Shown here in pieces: positions 1 through 13,300 of a DNA stretch of 64,000 nt. Each line of letters begins with the position of its first letter. Positions within the stretch are counted from its first letter, which is position 1. The notes under the pieces were generated by a model. It did no database searches. It was not told where the DNA came from and saw only the letters and a program-made list of their open reading frames with translations. The position numbers and the translations under genes are program-made. Source of the DNA: Scatophagus argus. Lineage: Eukaryota > Chordata > Actinopteri > Scatophagidae. Location: assembly GCF_020382885.2 (NCBI RefSeq), contig NC_058499.1, forward strand, positions 11,703,872-11,767,871, written 5' to 3'.

Positions 1-87
1 TAGAGGTATGTATTACATTTAATTTTTTTAAAAAAAACTGGCACATCGTGATAATTTTTAATAAATAAAATGCCTTTATCTTCTTAG

Positions 88-3000
88 GAGGACAACATTA
101 ATGACACTGGCAGCAACAAATCGCAGAAAGTAAAAAATAAAAAGGGGTTAGGCTCATACTTAAGGTATGTTATTTCAATTGATTGCGTTTTGTAAAATGA
201 AAATAATTGTTTTATTGGGATGTAATACTTCTGGGTGTGATTATAACAGCAGGTGCATGTTAATGTACAATAGTGTATGTGCAGCAGAAAATCTGTGTTG
301 TTTTGTGTGCTACTGTAAAGTTTGACACTGTTAGATTGTATTTAATACAAAAAAAATCATATTAAGTTTTGGGCAAATGCACATTACTTGATATTGAATT
401 TATAATTGTGTGATTATGTTAATTTTGTACACAAATGGACCTTGCTTCTAATCTTTCCTGTACTTCAGCCAAGTCTCCAAGCCGATTAATGCCACAGAGG
501 ATTACTTCAAGGCTCACTCAAAAACCTTCAAATACGTTCTGCTGGGCATACTTGGAGCAGGTAATTTTAAAAGCCCATTCATTTAGTATTAACAATAACA
601 GTGTATTCAGTGGTGGCATCCTGTATGGTTTTACTAGAAGACCGGAATAATCATGTGAACGTGGATAAGGATTTTTGATCGAATGCTCTTTTCTGCCCTG
701 CAGGTTATGTGGCGTACTTCATTGCAGCCTGTGTATTGGATTTCAAGAGGGCCACTGCTCTTGTCGTCCTAACCAGCTTGGCTGTTGTTGTTAAGTCATA
801 CGAACTTTTGAAGGAGTACAAGGGTGAAAGCATCAGTCGGTGTTTCAAACCTGCAGTTAGATGGTTTAAATCTAACTTGAAATGGATGAAATGGTGAGTG
901 GATGTCTTGTTCTCAGTGGGATTGTGCTCTGTATGATAACGAGCTACGCATATTGGAATCTGTCAGTGAGTGAAGGGCTGTTTTATTGTGTTTTCAGGAT
1001 TTTCATCATAGCTGTTGTGGTCCTGTTTGTGGTGTGGCTCATTTTAGACACGAGCAAGCGTCCAGAGCAGCTTGTCTCATTTGGAGGTGTGTGCATGTTC
1101 ATCGTGCTTTTGTTCCTCTTATCGGCACACAGGACAGCGGTGAGTTTTGCACTGAGTCAGCCACTGACTCTTCTCAAGGATGAATGATCACTATGGTACC
1201 AACTGTTTCGAAACACGCTTGGACTTTATCTCACAAGTTATCTGTGGTCTCTTTTGCTGACAGTTCGGATATCGTTTGGCCTTGTGCCCCTGTCATCTTA
1301 AGGATTAGCTGAAGTGCTTCTTTGAAATAACGTAAGGCCTTATGGAAGCTCATTGACACACTGATGGTCAACAACTTTTTTTTCTTTCTTTTTTTTAATC
1401 TGTTTTAGGTATCATGGAGGGTTGTGTTTTGGGGTCTCGGGCTGCAGTTCTGCATTGGCCTTTTTGTTATAAGAACACAACCTGGAATCATGGCTTTTGA
1501 ATGGCTTGGAAGACAAGTGCAGGTATTAAACATGGATGCTACAAGAACAAACAGGTGTCAGCGTCAGTTTTACATCAGCAAATAGTTGGTCGCGTGTGAC
1601 CTAAATATATTTAGAGTAAATATATTCTCACATATGAATTAATCAGTCACGTTTTTTTTTTTTATAAAGTTAATACCATTCAACATTTCTAACCTATAAC
1701 ATCATATGTGATCTGGAAGCTCATGGTTTGCATAACAGACTTTGTATGAATGGCACACAGTGTTCCTTATCTATCAGGGAACAATATTCTTTGACTGAGT
1801 GGAATATGCATGCTTATCTTTGGAACTACTTTATTATGCTGTTAATCGTGATTCTTGGGTCATCCACGGGCAGAGTTAACATAACGTGCACAAGCATGTG
1901 GTCTGTTAATCACCTAATATGTTAATATGTAGCTCGGACTACTGTCACGTGAAAGTTGGCGATTCAGTTCCATGGCTTCCAATTGTGAAATATAAACTAT
2001 TGTTAATTGTGTCATAAAGCTCAGAAATGAGTTGACTGAGGGAATAAATAATCATTTATTTATCAAATAATACAGCCCATGTTTCTTCTTTGTCCTATAA
2101 TTACAGACATTCCTCGACTATACCAAGGAAGGGTCATCATTTGTTTTTGGGAATTTGATCACAAACATTTTTGCCTTCCAAGTAAGTGGATTAGTAAATA
2201 AGAAGGTATTTTTCTGAAATATGGGAAATTAACTGAGGTTATAGGTCATTTAAATTGAATATGGTCAACTTAATTTTTGATTTCTTTCTCAGGCCTTACC
2301 CATTGTTGTGTTCTTCAGCAGTGTGATGTCGATCCTTTACTTTTTGGGGATAATGCAATGGATCATTCTGAAGGTAAATAAAATTTAAAACTAGTACCTC
2401 ACAGCCCATTCCTCTGGGTTTATATTGCCCATGCTTGCAATGACCAAGAGCCATATGATTTTGTCCACACAGATCTCATGGGTTATGCAGATAACGATGG
2501 GAACCTCTCCCACAGAGACCTTGAGTGTGGCAGGCAATATATTTGTTGGGCAGGTACTCAAACCTTATGTCTTCGAACACTATTAAACACTAATCTGACT
2601 ACATTTTGCTTTGAAAATTAACAAGCTTGAGTATCTCTGTATTTTAGTTTTATGATAACATCAACAGTCATTAATATCTGGAGTCAAAAAAAAAAAACCT
2701 TCAGTTGGTCTGCTTGTTTAATTCTGCTCTGCTTGTTGTGCTTCAGACTGAGGCTCCGCTGCTGATCCGCCCCTATTTGAAAGACATGACCAAATCTGAG
2801 ATCCATGCTGTTTTGACTGGAGGATTTGCCACAATTGCAGGCAGTGTCATGGGGGCATTCATCTCATTTGGGGTGAGAGGAAGCTGTTTTCATACCATAT
2901 TCCATGTACACATTCAGTGACAATAAAACTACATTTATATTGCCATTTCATACAAAAAGACGCAATTTAATGAGCTTAAATGATGAAAAGTACACATTAC

Positions 3001-5965
3001 AGGGTCAATAATGAGACAACAGTTTTAGCCCTCAGTTTTAGGCTGGTAAAGATCCTGGCTGCAATTCTTTGAACCAGTTGTAAATGTTTGATGAGGTTCT
3101 TAGTTGTTTCCTGTAAACAATTTTAATTCCTATCAAAGATTAGCCTCAGATTATATCTGCATAGCAATGGAAACAGATACCATGTTTGTGGATGTTATAG
3201 CCTAATGGTAGCATATTCAGACACAAAAGAACTGGGACCCAGGACTGAACACTGAGGCACACCACAAGAAATATTTATTTCTTCTAAACAAAATTTCCAA
3301 TGGAAACACAGTAGATAGAAGTAAGATTTAACCAGAGCCACAAGTCCAAACGTCGCTTTAACTAAAATAATAACTTATAATTAACTTCTACTCGTTGAAA
3401 ATAAACCAGTTTATCAAGTATTTGCTGATCAGTGATTAATGTTACTGGCACGCAGAGCGCTTTTCTTCAGAAGAGGCCACTGAAAAACAGCAAGTCCGTA
3501 GTAATTCTGCTGGCAAGCAGTCAAAGCCTAAAAAGCTGCCAGTTACTGGGTCGGTGGCACAATTAGACCGAAGAGAAAACACCAATCTGTTATGTAAATC
3601 ATCTGTGAAAGAGGAAAACATCTCATTGCATTCGGCAGATTGATGCATCTTCCTTGATATCAGCCTCTGTGATGGCTGCCCCTTGTGCCTTGGCCATCTC
3701 CAAACTGTCCTACCCAGAGACAGAGGAGAGTATCTTCAAGTCTGACAAGAATATTAAAGTGGCTTGTGGGTGTGTATATCTGTCATTTCTTTTATTCTCT
3801 TCCCTTTCATGATTTTTCTACTTCTGTGAATTAAATGACTTTTTTTTTTTTTAAAGAGACGAAAAAAACATCCTGGAGGCTGCTAGCAGTGGAGCTTCTG
3901 CTTCAATTGGTCTTGTTGCTAACATTGCAGCAAATTTGATAGCCTTTCTTGCCATCCTCGGGTTCATAAATCAAGCTTTGAGTTGGCTTGGAGGTATGGT
4001 GGGATATCCCTCGGTCACATTTCAGGTATGTTTTAACAAAAAACTTCATTGTTACATTTTGATAATGTTCATTACCTTTTGATCATTAAAAAAAAAGTAA
4101 TGTATTCATTTAAACGCATTAAAGTATCAAGCATCAGGATAACTTCAGTGATTTATTGAGGATTAAACAGTTGCTCACAGGCAGATAGACAGATAACAGG
4201 CCCAGGTAACAAACTGGAATGCAAAAGCACAAAGCAAAAACAAACATAACAACTATGCATGCCAGTGTGTGAGTGGGAATGAGCTGGTTAATTATCTGCA
4301 GGGCTCACAAGGTGGAAAGTAGCCAGCACTCGCACTCTGACAGTGTGTGAGTGTTTCAACAAGTAAATTCCTGTGTGGCAGCTGTATTAAGAAAAAAAAA
4401 AAAGAAGGTAAGCAGGTGGGTGGGGAAAGTCTGGTGTGATTGGACAGAAAGGGTTTATTGCAGGGAAGGAGGGAATGGCTGGATGTGGGAGTAAGATGAC
4501 CAGGACAGGAGGAAAAGTCAGTGGGCATCTGGTTGCCAGGATGAAAATAGCAGTGACAGTTTGAGGCAGTAGCAATGTGGACAGGGAGGCAGACTGTGAC
4601 CGGGAGCTCATCCAGGAACGGTGGACAAATGACAAGGAGGGCTTATAAAATGTGCAAATGAGAAAATATATAACAAATAAGGATTAAAAATTTCCTGATG
4701 TATTATGTTATTTATGATATTGTTTTTGAATTAAACAAATTATTCAGTCATACGTGTAGGTGTATTATTTGTGTGCATATTTCAAAGATTTTGCTTGCTT
4801 GTACTCCAAATTCATCAAGTGAATATAACAATATCCTAATAAGCTTATGTATCTCTGTGTTCACAGTTGATTTGCTCTTATGTGTTCATGCCTGTGGCCT
4901 TTATGATGGGAGTACCATATGATGAAAGTTTTACTGTGGCTGAACTAATCGGCACAAAGCTCTTCCTCAATGAGTTTGTGGCTTATGAGAAATTATCTGA
5001 GCTGAAGAACAACAGACTCGCTGGACTTGATGAAATAATAGGGGGCGAAAGGCAATGGATATCTGTGAGTAGATCTCATTAATTGCAGTTTGAATATTGT
5101 CTGTGTAGGTATCCATCAAGTAATAACTGTTCTAAATAAAACAAAATAAAGTGAAGTGAAACAATTTTACACAATGCAAAATAAGGTTACCTGATTTTGT
5201 TTTGTCTCGTTTCAGGTCAGATCAGAAATAATCACCACCTATGCTCTTTGTGGGTTTGCCAACTTCAGCTCACTGGGTATTGTGATTGGAGGCCTATGTG
5301 AGTATTTTATCACGTTTCCTCAGGACATCATTACTCTCTCTGACATGTTTTTTTTTGACACAGAGTATTTCCTTTTCTCAAAGCCTCTATATGCCCACCA
5401 AGAAGAAGTGACATCTCATCTCTGGTGTTGAGAGCTATGCTCACTGGGACTTGTGTGTCTCTCGTCAACGCATGTATTGCAGGTGAGAACTTTGAATTTT
5501 GAATCGAACTGACAGTGCAGTTTATCTTCTTAACCACCGCGCCATAGCTGAGCAGCTTTTTCACTTCATTTCTTAGGGCTTCTCTTTGTTCCTCCATTGG
5601 ACTGCGTGAACCTGTTCAAGGTATCTGCTTTCAATGCCACAGATGTAAACGTGCAAACCTGCTGTGAGGACCTCTTTAAAAGGTAAGCATTTTACAGTTT
5701 CATTACAAAGATGCTGTCTGCAGGCTGGATAAAAATATTAGGAAACATTAGTGACGCACAGGCTCAATAGATTCTTAAATGTGCATTCAAGCAGGTGGTT
5801 TTTCTGTGCCACGGGTCTCACATCTCAAATGAATCCCTTTGCAGCACTGTAAACAATGGGACCATCTCATTTGAAGGAGCGTGGAGTACAACAGCAAATG
5901 TCACTTTGTTTTTCTCTAAATGCTGTCAGTGTTGTGGTCTTTCTGCTGCGGACGTTTGTAAGTAG
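88..5965 (+). CDS. slc28a1: Concentrative Na+/nucleoside cotransporter, SLC28A1/2-like (5' end outside window)
   Basis: Sixteen exons: 88-164, 469-560, 704-893, 998-1139, 1409-1522, 2107-2181, 2293-2373, 2473-2553, 2747-2872, 3639-3769, 3857-4025, 4867-5064, 5216-5297, 5384-5482, 5577-5682 and 5845-5965 (TAG). Joined, they give 1884 nt, an uninterrupted 627 residues; only the extreme N-terminus is missing (human SLC28A1 is about 650). The family is a plasma-membrane sodium-coupled nucleoside importer. Visible signatures are [14 protein letters not shown] (substrate and sodium site), LNEFVAYE, and [11 protein letters not shown], plus many hydrophobic helices. The pair before TEAPLL is Gly-Gln. 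As I recall, human CNT1 has Ser-Gln, CNT2 Gly-Met and CNT3 Gly-Gln, so broad selectivity is inferred. The segment [15 protein letters not shown] resembles CNT2, whereas adjacency to alpk3 matches human SLC28A1, so the paralogue name is provisional. It lies tail-to-tail with alpk3. Confidence 0.93.
2925..3440. repeat. Old teleost interspersed repeat in an slc28a intron
   Basis: This part of the intron between 2872 and 3639 carries phrases such as 'gaaccagttgtaa' and 'ctgaggcacaccac'. I recognise these from a dispersed, unclassified teleost repeat. A related-looking stretch lies at 60061-60480. The class and exact ends cannot be set by eye, and no protein motif is visible. Confidence 0.4.
4026..4866 (+). 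other. slc28a intron, no gene seen
   Basis: This intron of about 840 bp lies between the exons encoding the ALSWLGG and LICSYVF segments. The sequence is A-rich and includes a short poly-A run near 4389-4402. Open frames here have no recognisable protein features. Nothing else is supported. Confidence 0.6.
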
Positions 5966-6060
5966 AAGAGAAAAATGCACGTCAATGTCTGGTTTTGTTT
6001 TCACTGTAGCTTTCTCTCCGTGTTTGTATATTTGTTTCCCCATTTATTGTAAACATGTAA

Positions 6061-7466
6061 CAAGGGTCTCCAACGCATCGCTCGCGAGCTACCAGTAGCT
6101 CGCCAAAGGACCAATGAATCATATGTAAATTTGAAAACTTAACGGACCTTTCGCAAAAGCCCCGCCCTCCTTAGTTACTGTTGCTAGCCCGTCAAGCTTC
6201 TTGATGCCGATGGAGTGTCAAGACAGTCTCATGGACTGGGACTTTCGAGGATGACAGATTCTGGGTACCTGCTGTCCGACTTCACCTTTTTGCTTGTCGG
6301 AGGTCCGCAGCTTGTTGGACCTTGCTGACATATTAACGGTTGCGAGGATGTATGATTCGCCACGCCCATTTTGTGAAAGGGCAATTGGCAAAACTCGGCA
6401 AATCTAAAATTTATGTCCAATCAGAATTCAGAGTTGTCCCGCCCCCTTCCAACACAAAATGAGTATTTGCCAATTAGCTGTCAATCAAAAAGTTGCACTG
6501 CTGTCAATCTTGATGAGTCAGTGGTGATGTGAGATCAGCAGGAGTTTACGATGGCGAAATGTCCAAACCAACAAGGAGATTAAAACCTACCATTTTCACC
6601 AAGCGTGGGAGACAGAATTTTGATTTACAAATGTTAATGACAAGTGTGCCTGATCTGCGGTGCCAGCGTGTCGGCCGGTTAAAATGTGTAATGTGGAGCG
6701 CCATTTCAGCAAAATCCATGGCAACTTTTTGCGGTGCTTTCCTGCCTGTCTACGAAAAGACAATACAACGGAGCTGAAGACAACGCTACAACGGCAACAG
6801 TCTGTTCACCAAACCGGCGCAGATGACCAATTCAGCAACAGAGGCTTCGTTCCAAGTGGCGCACATTTTAACGAAGCACAAAAAGCCGTTCACCGATGGT
6901 GGGGTCGTAAAGGAGGCCATGACCACGGTGGCTGAAACGTTATTCAGGAACCATAAAATGGGGCCTGCCCCCCCCCAATACACACACACACGCACACACA
7001 CACCTTCACTGCTCAATATTGAACTGAACTGAATGATTTTTGTTGTGAATGCAATTTTTGTTCTTTATGTGGATTTTGCCATTTAGAATATACTGATATA
7101 TTGATGATTTAAAAGGTCGTGTTGGGTAAAGTTTTTGATTGTTGGTTTGTAGAAATTGTAAGTGATCCATAATAACATTTCATTTTCAGATGTCTTGGTA
7201 CATGTAAATAGTTTTGTGAAGTATGATAAAGTGACATGGGCATATGTAACAATGATAAGGAAACAATAGGTAACAATATCTGTATTTGTAGTAATAATAA
7301 TAAAGATGATAATATTTTGGTGATGTGTCAGGAAAAGAAAGCTTATTGAGCTGTTTCTTTGTTCGCAATGAGCGATGAGAATAAATGTTACAAAATATGA
7401 TTAGCTCTTGGCCATTTTTATTTTGTGAAAGTAGCTCTCAGAGGAAAAAAAGGTTGGAGACCCCTA
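6061..7466 (+). mobile_element. Decayed hAT-type DNA transposon with BED zinc-finger remnant
   Basis: The left end begins CAAGGGTCTCCAACG. The right end, read on the minus strand, begins TAGGGGTCTCCAACC, giving an imperfect 15-bp terminal inverted repeat close to the hAT form CAGGGGTCTCCAACC. Inside, broken plus-strand frames at about 6558-6955 carry pieces of a hAT transposase N-terminus: a BED-finger tail (NVERHFSKIHGNF, near 6680) and the blocks ATEASFQVAHI and KPFTDGGVVKEAM (near 6830-6920), known from ZBED5/GTF2IRD2-like transposases. The frames are shifted relative to each other, and the catalytic RNase-H-like and dimerisation regions are absent. It is therefore an internally deleted, non-autonomous fossil. 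No clear 8-bp target duplication is visible. It follows the slc28a stop by 95 bp, so it may contribute 3' UTR or polyadenylation signals (AATAAA near 7299 and 7380). Confidence 0.8.
6980..7003. repeat. (CA)n microsatellite inside the hAT remnant
   Basis: A short CA dinucleotide tract with one CG interruption lies just after a poly-C run, within the transposon remnant. Confidence 0.85.
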
Positions 7467-10379
7467 GCTTATATGCATATGTTGAAAGGATGAGTATAAC
7501 TTTTGTGTCTTATATTGTAACTTAATTCAGACATCAGTATTTTGTTCAAGCCAAGTATTAAAAGGACACAGCTTTAGAAATATACCTCAGGAAATATTCA
7601 GGCAACAGTTTGATGATAAATAAAACTGAGTAAACTTTCAGCTTATTTCATAATGTAATTGATAAATGCACACATTCACAGTCATACCTTTGGACAAAAT
7701 AAACACCAGTGAAGAGGAAAATGTGAGCTATGCATGGACACTGATTTTTTATATATTTATTAAAAAAAACATTAATTGACTTGATAGAACATAGCAAAGA
7801 CAACACAAATTGTAAACACCCATTTATTCTTCTTTCTTAATTACTTAATCATGTACTCACTCACTCACACACACACACACTCACGTTTACATTTTCTCCA
7901 CACTACTTCAGATACATAGTGCTTTGACTTTATATACACATAAATACAATACAGCAGTTTGCTTGCTTGACTCCACACCTTCATGTTATCACCATCAACT
8001 GTTGAAAGCGGAAACAAAAACAGCCGTGTTTGCAGTTATTTATTTTATTTTATTTTTAATGGCGTTATTTTGATTTCACAAATTAATTATTTTGATAATC
8101 CCGTGTAGTTAACTTATCTCTTCATCTCAAAATAGATTGAGTTTCAAAGCAAACCATATGCTATATTTTGTGGATGGATGTTTTTGCTAGTGATTTGATG
8201 CAATGGTAGTTACTTTATGGCTAATTAGGCTATCGTAGGGGATAAGTGTAACAATGTGGATAAGTGTAACAACAATTGTTGTCTGCACAAACCTTTTAGA
8301 GTGAGACATTTGTGAGGAGGCTTGCATCTAAGTTGAATGTGTTACTGACTAGTAGGCTAGCACCAAAAGGATTCTCGCTGGCAAAGGGAACAGAAAAGAC
8401 ACTGATGGCTGTTTTAGTAGTATAATAAAGTGTGTATGTAAATCAAATAAGTTTAAGGTGAAGTTTTTGATAATGATGGCTTCTCTCTGATCTGATTTTT
8501 GGCTTATATCAGTTATGCAAGCTGGCATGGCACAGCTGATCGCTGATGAACATGATCATCTCATTATCATGTTATCTCATGATAATGAGGAAAAGATGAT
8601 GAGGTGATTTAACCACGAGAAAACCAGCATGCTTATCATGACATGACAATAATTAACTTGTGACGCAACAGCACTAAAAATATAATCGCAGCTGTGGCCA
8701 TTCTTAGCTTCTGTAGATTTTATAATATGTCAATCTCATTTCATCTTTTTTTTTTTTTTTTAATTTTAGATTTTGGGGTTTCTATCATAAACAACCATGC
8801 ACTTACAATGTTTTTCTACGTAACAGCAGCTGAAGTTTGAAAGTGGCTATTATAGTAATTGGAGCAAAACTCTTGTTTATCATTAACCAGTAAAATTTAA
8901 TAGACACCAGTTCTTTTTTATTCGAAATTCCTGACTCCAGTTTAAGAATTTAACAATGAACACCTGTGTAAACCCATGAGATAACAGAATGGCTTTCATT
9001 CCACTTTTATTCAAGTCCATACTCATAAAAAAGGTTAGAATAAAAAGAATAGGCAATGCTTAAGATTGGTCGGGTTACTGCCAACCAACTGTACTGTAAA
9101 ACTCACTTGTTGCTCTCTCGTTCTCTTGTTCAGTGAAAGGTGATTGGCAGTTGCAGTAAAATTGCACATATTTCATGCAGGGAGCCTTACTTGGTGATCA
9201 ATAGGCTTCTTAAAATTATGAATCTGCTATTTTAGTTATTTTGTTCAGCGTGCTTTTATCCCAAAAGTCCATTTGTCAGGCCCAAACAATAGTGTTGAAC
9301 TCATTTCACAGCTTTCCATGTGACTGGGAACACACAGGTTTGCATGTCAATGAGCGCGAGCATACCATAGTTAAAGAGTTTACTGGTAAGCCCCTTACTG
9401 CTGATCGTTTGACAGTGGCCTTAACCAGCACATATTCTAAAACACTATAAAAGTACTTATTAAAGACACAGAAACAACAAATACTCCAAAACTACTCAAA
9501 AGTAATGCCAAAAACAAAGTGCACACAAACATCTTTGACCTAAAAATGGTGCTGCAATTCAACAGCGTGAGCTCAACTTTGCTGTGTAAAGAAATGGCAC
9601 ACGAGCAGTTCGAATACCAACCATAAATAAGATTTCCAAAATAGACTTTACATCCTACACACATCCTGTACATCACAGATGAACTTGCAGCATGTAAGAT
9701 GGCTACATTACCTCAGACACCTCTGTGGCTATGGGTTTTCTTCTCCATGATGCTTTGATGCAAACCACTAAAATGGTGACATCCCTTAATTAAAAGAAAT
9801 CAGCAAAGGTTTTTCAGTGTAACGTGCGGTCCAGTGCTGATCATTTTGAGTTGACAGATATTGCTTGGAGAGTTGTTTCTCTACTCATAGAGCTAATAAG
9901 AGACAGAAGCAAGTGTTTCAAACCAAATATTAGCATTATGTCAACTCCAATGTGGCCCAGTGTTGGTTTTTCATACTGTTTTGTAGTTTTTCCTGGGGTG
10001 GGGGATTGAATCAACCCACTCCACCGAGTTGACTGATTCTGTAGATGGAAACGGAGTTTAACGAGTTGACGATTCAGTCTGATATCGGGCAAGTTTAAGT
10101 TAAAAACACTGATGCTGTACGCTATTTGGGAGCTTTAAAGTCAAAAACCCTGTGCTTTAAACAACGGCATATAGTTCGAGGATGAACGTCTCATAGTAGA
10201 ACTGTAATGGTGACTGAAATCGCAGTAATTCTGTATGACAAGTCAGGTGTACTGACAATTCATTTTCATATAATCTTACTGTTCGGGTCTTTGCTGGCTT
10301 TGGTAACTGGAAAGAAACAGTTAAAACTGAATCATTAAAAGCAATAAAATATCTCTTGTCACAAAAGAGGCACTATTTC
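7467..10379. other. Intergenic, between converging slc28a and alpk3
   Basis: About 2.9 kb of AT-rich DNA lies between the hAT remnant and the alpk3 stop codon. It contains a CA-rich tract at about 7857-7885, a near-duplicated GGATAAGTGTAACAA unit at 8239-8271, and a strong hairpin at 8560-8589. The 3' UTRs of both neighbours probably extend into it from either side. I see no coding exon or RNA gene. Confidence 0.6.
8560..8589. repeat. Perfect 12-bp inverted repeat with 6-base loop
   Basis: CTCATTATCATG at 8560-8571 and its exact reverse complement CATGATAATGAG at 8578-8589 flank the loop TTATCT. It is not followed by a T-run and its function is unknown. Confidence 0.8.
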
Positions 10380-13300
10380 CTACCTCATTTCAAGATCATC
10401 AACACTTTCTGCAGGTTTGAGTATGGCACCTGATTTACTGTCCTCCGTGTCCTGAACTTTTCTAGTTACCTTTGGACTAGAATTTGCCTTTCTAAACATC
10501 TGAGGGCTTTGTCCTTTCCGCTGAAGCTGTGGGCTGCTAGAGCCCAACTTGCGGTTGAGCAGGGGACTCCTGGAGCCCTTCACCTTGGTGCATTGCTGCA
10601 GACTATCCATAGTCTTAAGTGGTCTCAGCCCAAGAAGTCCACAGTAGTAGTTACACTGATGGTGTGTCAGGAACTGTTCAAATACTTCAGGAGAGCCATA
10701 CTCTGTTAGTCCTTGGTATCTAAAAAAAAGGGACACCTTTTTATTGCAACTATTTTATATAAAACCAAAAATAACATTTGCATGTACCAATTTAGATACA
10801 AACCCTTTTGACTTGGTCACAACTCTAACATTTGTAATCTTCGTTTCAACACCTGCAAAAATAAATCACAGGGGATTACTAATATTGTCATTCTGAAAAA
10901 CAGATAAATGACTGTTTTTGTTATAATCTCCTATGAGTGCCATACCCTCCAGCCGAGTGACCAGCAAATTGCTGTGTGTCCACTGATGGATCCAATGCTG
11001 GAAGGTGCTGCATTTTTGCTCCACCTCAGAAGCTGTTCTCGTTATCAGTCTGCCTTTAGGATCCACCATACAATACTTGAGGAAGACACCTTTAAGATCG
11101 GCCTCCACCGTGGCATATGGCACAGAGTTTGCAGGCCGGTACATCAGATACTGAGGAATCACTCTGTGGGCAACACAAACAAACAGTAGGTTGATCACAA
11201 GTATGTGAAAATGGAAATCAGTTTTCAGAGCTACTGACTAATAAGTCTGGTACTTACTCAAGTGAACAGCCAAAGTTCTCAATAACTCTTGCCTCAGCAG
11301 CAAAGATTTTGCAGTATTCTCGAATCATATTTTGGACTTTGCATTCCTGGTAACACAAAGAATTCAATCGAGCAGATTAATGTACTCCAATTTTAATCTC
11401 TGGAAATTTAACAAAGCTTATTAGACAATGAATTTTGTACTCACTTGCTTAGTAATCTCTCCATTTCTCTCTGCGAGGTTGCTCTCCTGTTTGGTCCCAT
11501 AGGCAATCGGGTTTTGAATTTTGATGATGCATTCGCTTCCAGACTCAAAGATGGGATCCAAGCCATAAATGACTTTCACTCTGCTGGTTTTGTGAGCGCA
11601 GCCCTCTCCGATGTGCACCATCTCGGTCATGATGCGGCCAAAGTACTTGTCACCCCAGTTGCCACAGTCGGCCAGGCCTCTACTGAACAGCAGTGGGGTC
11701 ATCTCAATCTCCTCTCCAACTAAAGGGAAGCAGAAGGATATTTACACTGAACAATAATTTACAGAAAATGCAAATGAAGAAAATGCATTAATAGCTAACT
11801 GAAAAAAATACCTTCCAGATCTTCTCTTAGTAATATCTCAGACAGAACTGTGAAACAGAAAATACACAACTTGTAAAATCATGGTTGATATTATAAGACA
11901 GAAATTTCTCACATGATGTTGAATATTGTATCTTACTGTCTACGCTGAGCAGGAAGTCAGTGGAGTCAGTCCCATATTCATTACTGATCGAACAGCCATA
12001 TACCCCACAGTCTTGGCTGGATGCTAGAACAATAGCCAGAGCTACTTGGCTTTCATCTCCTCCACTTGGGGACAGAAAAATACATAATTACAGAGGGTCC
12101 AGTTGACTGGCTCATCAGAGTTTCACCTAATAACCGAGATTCAACAACAACCCACAAGGTGTCACTGTGAGAGGGAAGGTCATGCTGTGTGGCAGCAGTC
12201 TGCTGACAGAGCAGCCAGTAGCACTTACAAAGACTTTTAATGCCCTCTAGAGATGAGAAAAATATTGTATCAGGTTACAGTTTCTGTGTCTAGCCAGAGA
12301 TTCACCCCTCCTTGTCACAGCTGTGGGGTTCACAGTCACATGAGCAGGGCATCTCTGCAGTGAGTATATGACAATGACAGAAGGCCAGAGGATGCCCTTG
12401 GAGGCCCCTATTCATTGTTTCGTATTTGGAACCTGTTCATTTTTACCCATTACGCTGGGTGGAAATCCTCAAAATAATAGCAGTTACAGGAATTGTGTTA
12501 CAGGTGGTTAAGCCGTGTTGATGTTATAGGACAAGAGGGGGGGATTTACCTTCTCTTCACCTCTAATATTTCCTCCTCATCTCTGTACCACTTAATGGTA
12601 GAGTCACTGAGGACGTTGAAGAACTGGCACCACAACTTCAGGTGTCCAGAGGCATCCGGGAACGGCTCTCCTCTGATCTTGCGGATGACCTGTGGAGCTG
12701 GTGGTGCATGGGAAGGTGGAAGGTGGGGTGGCAATAAGGCATATGAAGTAAATTTATACAACACTGAAGAGTAGGGCCTTTCTAATGTTTCCACTTCTCA
12801 GGCGTTGGTATACTGGTCGGACTTGTAGGTTAACAAACTTCAAGAGGTCTTTCACAAAACCATTTCAATTGAGATATTGTGATATTTTGTGAATACTACA
12901 TGAAAACATCCCTTTCTGGAAAACATGCAAGACTGAATGCTTGATTCTTTACCTTTCCAAGGGTCCAGCTTCGTTTCGGCTGCTTTCTCCTCTCGTTTGG
13001 TGCTGACTGGCTCTTGTGTGGGAGTCTCCTCCACGACTTTTGGCACCTCCAAGGTGACCTTCCTGCGGCTCAGCAGTGGAGAGCGCCTCTCCATTGGTGG
13101 GGTGTTTTGTCCCGTGGGAGCTTGTAGTAAGGTTGCTCTGCGGGACTGGCTGGGTGACATGTAGGGGATCTCCTTCTTGCCTTGAGTGTCCAGCGCACCA
13201 ACCACTGCTCCCTCTACATCGTCTTTATTTTTTGGGATGAAGATTTTACGACGAGCTCCAGAGGCCAGCTCCTCAGGCGTGGCGGATCGTATGAGTGAAA

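Noticed and set aside
6055..7475. 8-bp target-site duplication for the hAT remnant
   Set aside because: ACATGTAA before and GCTTATAT after do not match convincingly. Either the boundary is off by a base or the duplication has decayed.
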